Shown in pieces: positions 6,198 through 8,545 of a stretch of DNA of 8,545 nt. The notes under the pieces are model-generated. The model did not search any database and was not told the DNA's origin. It was given only the letters and a program-made list of their open reading frames with translations. The stretch comes from JAENVT01 sp031370745. Its GTDB lineage: Bacteria > Actinomycetota > Acidimicrobiia > Acidimicrobiales > Ilumatobacteraceae. Position numbers and translations under genes: made by a program. The stretch is from NCBI GenBank assembly GCA_031370745.1, contig JANMQX010000353.1, positions 1 to 8,545 of the forward strand, read 5' to 3'. The stretch's first letter is position 1, and every line of letters starts with the position of its first letter.

Positions 6198-7104
6198 CGT
6201 TGGGGCGCACGCCGATGCGCGCCCGGTACGTGAACCAGAACGGGCGATCGGCATTGCCCAAGATTGCGTGGGCGTCGAGGGAGAACTTGTCGACACCCAG
6301 GGTCGCGTCGTCGAGGCCGTGACGTCGCAGCGCCTGGTAATCACCCTGGCTCTTGAACAGTTGCACGAACCGGTCGGCGTCGCCGCGTTCCTCGGTGAGT
6401 GCGGCGATCTCGACGCAGTGCTGAAAGTGCTGGCTGGCGATCATTCGCTGGAGGTGCTCGCCCTTGTGCCAGAACTGCACGCCGTCGGTGATCGCGACAG
6501 CCGCGGCCGGGTCGTTGGAATCGGTGGGGCGCAACTCGTCGGTTTGCGGTGATGACGACGAGGCACGGGCCGCGACAGAGTCTGACGTCGAGCCGGCCAG
6601 CAGGCGTTCGTGAACGGCGACAGTTGCCCGAGCCGTGTGCCAGGCCTGCTCGGCAGCAGCATCGCCAACCGCCGGCGGCCAATCGCAATCAAGTGCCGCG
6701 AACACTCCACCGGGCCGCAGGATGCGGGCGACCTCGGTGAACGTGGACGCCGGTTGCATCCAGTGCAGCGCCTGGACGGCCAGCACAACGTCGGCGCGGC
6801 CGCCGGCGAGAGCGGTGGCGTTCGACCAACCTGCCACGTACCGCACGTTCGGAGGCTGGGTCACCGTCGCAGCACGAACGCGCATGTCGTCGCTGGGCTC
6901 GACGCCGATCACCTCGGACGACCAACCGGCAGCCCACCGAGTCGACAGACCGGTGCCGCACCCGAGATCAACGACGAGGGCTGGCTGGTCACCGCCCGCA
7001 TAGCGGGTGATCACGTCGGCGAGCACCGTCGCAGGCACGGGCCGAACAGCGTCGTAGAGCTCGGCGAAACCGGAGAACCTGTTGGCGTTCGCGTCGAGGC
7101 TCAC
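6193..7104 (-). CDS. Class I SAM-dependent methyltransferase, substrate unknown
   Basis: This 303-residue protein has a Rossmann-fold methyltransferase domain at its N-terminus. Motif I is VVDLGCGTGLSTR (44-56). An acidic ribose-binding loop follows in GVEPSDDM (67-74, Glu69), then motif IV in ADVVLAVQALHWM (104-116) and the post-motif strand ILRPGGVF (128-135). The C-terminal half (HKGEHLQRM, FVQLFKSQG, FWFTYRARIGV) resembles uncharacterised small-molecule methyltransferases of actinobacteria. A Ser/Asp/Ala-rich, apparently disordered stretch at about 171-206 interrupts it and looks like an insertion. The start is a GTG at 7104, nine bases after the upstream kinase-family stop, with no strong Shine-Dalgarno, so it may depend on coupling. 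It sits between an ABC1 kinase-like gene and nucS in one unit. The substrate cannot be inferred, and there is no sequence reason to call it a DNA methyltransferase. Confidence 0.85.
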   Translation of the reverse strand: MSLDANANRFSGFAELYDAVRPVPATVLADVITRYAGGDQPALVVDLGCGTGLSTRWAAGWSSEVIGVEPSDDMRVRAATVTQPPNVRYVAGWSNATALAGGRADVVLAVQALHWMQPASTFTEVARILRPGGVFAALDCDWPPAVGDAAAEQAWHTARATVAVHERLLAGSTSDSVAARASSSSPQTDELRPTDSNDPAAAVAITDGVQFWHKGEHLQRMIASQHFQHCVEIAALTEERGDADRFVQLFKSQGDYQALRRHGLDDATLGVDKFSLDAHAILGNADRPFWFTYRARIGVRPNG

Positions 7105-7113
7105 GGCGAGAAG

Positions 7114-8545
7114 TTATCGACCGACGTGGTCGCGCATGCGCTTCTGGATCAGGGCGCGCCTCGACTGCAACTCGCGGTAGGTCAGCTGCTCCGTCGATGC
7201 ATCGACACCGAAGCCTGCCTTGACGCCATCCATGTTGAGCTCCAAGGTGGTCTGGTCGATGCCGAGCTCGCGTCCAAGTTGTTCTCCGTGGCGTTCGGCG
7301 AACAACATCGAGATGTTGGCGATCTCGGCAAGTAGATCAAGATCGGGTGCCAAGCGGGCCATCGCTCCGTCAAGGAAGACCATGTTCTTGACGTACAGCA
7401 TCAGCTCTTTCGGCATTTTCGCCCCGTAGCCGAGCAACGCCTTGACGACTCGCTGCACCTCGGCGACAAGCTCCTCGCCTGTCAACATCGTCGGGTCGAT
7501 CGGCGCTTGGTCGAGTCGTAGGTCGCGCATGACCATCTTCAGATCGACGTCGGCAGGCAGGGCGCCGAGGTCGCGCATCGCTGCCAATTGCCCCTTCACG
7601 TCATTCGTCGTCGCGCAGACCATCATCCGCAGGAAGGCGAGGCGTCGCTCGCTCGACAGCCGACCGACAATGCCGAAGTCGAGTAGGGCGGTGCGCCCAT
7701 CGGCGAGCACGAACAGGTTGCCGCCGTGCAAGTCGCCGTGGAACACCCCGTACACCATCGCTCCCTCGATCAGGGCAACCATCGCCGTGCGAACGACCGC
7801 CTCTGTGTCGACCCCGGCGCCCTTCATCCCGGCGACGTCGTCGAAGTTGAAGCCGTCGACGCGCTCCATCACCAGCACCCGTCGAGTCACCAGCGATGCG
7901 TGCGGGCGAGGCACGACGTATCCGGTCTGCTTCAACTCGTGGAGCATGACGGCGATGTCGATCATGTTGGCGGCTTCCATGCGGAAGTCGAGCTCCTCGA
8001 CGATCGTCTCGGCGAACAGCTCGACCAGCGCCGGCGGGTTCGCCAACGAGGCGATCGGGATTCGCCCGACGAGGTGAGGAGCGAGCCACGCCATGACCTT
8101 GAGATCCTTGTGGACCAACCGCGCAACGCTCGGCCGTTGCACCTTGACGACGACCTCTTCGCCGGTGTGCAAGGTTGCCGCGTGAACCTGGGCGATCGAT
8201 GCGGCGGCGAGCGGAGCCCGGTCGAACCTGGCGAAGACCGATTCCAACGGCACACCGAGATCTTCCTCGACTACCTTGCGCACATCTTCGAATGGTTCGG
8301 CGGGAACCTGATCGCGGCACTGCTTGAACTCTGCGACCAATTCGGCGGGAAAGATCCCTTCGCCGCTGGAGATGATCTGGCCGAGTTTGATGTAGGTCGG
8401 GCCGAGCCACTCTGCGGCTCGACGGAGGCGGCCGGAAATGTCGGCACGGCTCGACTCGGGCGTCTTGTATCGCTGGCGCTTCTTGCGCAGCCACCACGGC
8501 CCGATCGCGCCGGCGAGGCGACCGGCGACCGCAATCACCCGAAGC
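7114..8545 (-). CDS. ABC1/AarF/UbiB-family atypical kinase-like protein, probably 5'-truncated
   Basis: This belongs to the atypical protein-kinase-like ABC1 family (UbiB, AarF, ADCK/COQ8), linked in other organisms to quinone or lipid metabolism through ATPase activity. Counting from a possible GTG at 8538, it shows the hallmark KxGQ motif in YIKLGQIISSG (49-59, Lys51 and Gln54), the Ala-rich nucleotide loop APLAAASIAQVHAA (108-121), the ATP-binding Lys132 in VVVKVQRP, and EELDFRMEA (181-189). HGDLHGGN (267-274, Asp269 and Asn274) and DFG (287-289) complete the active site. HGGN replaces the more usual HPGN. The frame stays open to the window end, and the visible 474 residues are shorter than UbiB (about 546), so the true start may lie beyond 8545. 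The C-terminus lacks the paired membrane helices of UbiB. It is the first visible gene of the unit with the methyltransferase and nucS. The exact role is unknown. Confidence 0.92.
   Translation of the reverse strand, partial: LRVIAVAGRLAGAIGPWWLRKKRQRYKTPESSRADISGRLRRAAEWLGPTYIKLGQIISSGEGIFPAELVAEFKQCRDQVPAEPFEDVRKVVEEDLGVPLESVFARFDRAPLAAASIAQVHAATLHTGEEVVVKVQRPSVARLVHKDLKVMAWLAPHLVGRIPIASLANPPALVELFAETIVEELDFRMEAANMIDIAVMLHELKQTGYVVPRPHASLVTRRVLVMERVDGFNFDDVAGMKGAGVDTEAVVRTAMVALIEGAMVYGVFHGDLHGGNLFVLADGRTALLDFGIVGRLSSERRLAFLRMMVCATTNDVKGQLAAMRDLGALPADVDLKMVMRDLRLDQAPIDPTMLTGEELVAEVQRVVKALLGYGAKMPKELMLYVKNMVFLDGAMARLAPDLDLLAEIANISMLFAERHGEQLGRELGIDQTTLELNMDGVKAGFGVDASTEQLTYRELQSRRALIQKRMRDHVGR

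Noticed and set aside
6186..6344. 53-codon N-terminal extension of nucS
   Set aside because: The conserved NucS start MRLVIA falls exactly at 6185. The extension overlaps the methyltransferase and is not NucS-like.
5526..7104. Restriction-modification or defence pair (nuclease plus methyltransferase)
   Set aside because: The nuclease is clearly the household NucS. The methyltransferase lacks DNA-methyltransferase motifs such as DPPY, NPPY or a PCQ catalytic loop and resembles small-molecule enzymes.

Overview
The window looks like ordinary core chromosome from a GC-rich actinobacterium. Three things support this. The Rip1-type site-2 protease sits next to ispG, an arrangement known from mycobacteria and relatives. 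There is a NucS/EndoMS mismatch endonuclease, which is characteristic of Actinomycetota and some archaea. Codon use is strongly GC-ending. The IspG variant and the TrpB2-type enzyme would suit a deep lineage such as Acidimicrobiia, but that placement is inference. All eight genes are intact apart from truncation at the window edges. I see no insertion sequence, phage gene, tRNA, rRNA or CRISPR array, and no gene-free stretch above 130 bases.

Layout: positions 2-2906 hold a tight plus-strand run of the 3' part of rseP/rip1, then ispG (non-mevalonate isoprenoid pathway), then a nucleoside phosphorylase-superfamily gene, with gaps of 17 and 20 bases. This run converges on manA (minus strand, mannose-6-phosphate isomerase) with 17 bases between the stop codons. 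A 77-base divergent region separates manA from a stand-alone TrpB2-type tryptophan synthase beta chain (plus strand). Positions 5398-5525 are non-coding and carry a tandem pair of nearly identical 39-base hairpin units. The right third (5526-8545, minus strand) is a compact three-gene unit read right to left: an ABC1/AarF/UbiB-family kinase-like protein, a class I SAM methyltransferase, and nucS.

The genes serve separate household functions: membrane proteolysis and isoprenoid supply, nucleoside salvage, mannose activation, tryptophan or related amino-acid synthesis, an ABC1 kinase-like protein with an unknown methyltransferase, and mismatch repair. I found no clear sign of an undescribed multi-gene system. 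The points most worth a second look are the tandem hairpin repeat, the kinase-methyltransferase-nucS unit with a nucS ribosome-binding site overlapping the upstream stop codon, and active-site departures in the nucleoside phosphorylase-like and TrpB2 proteins.
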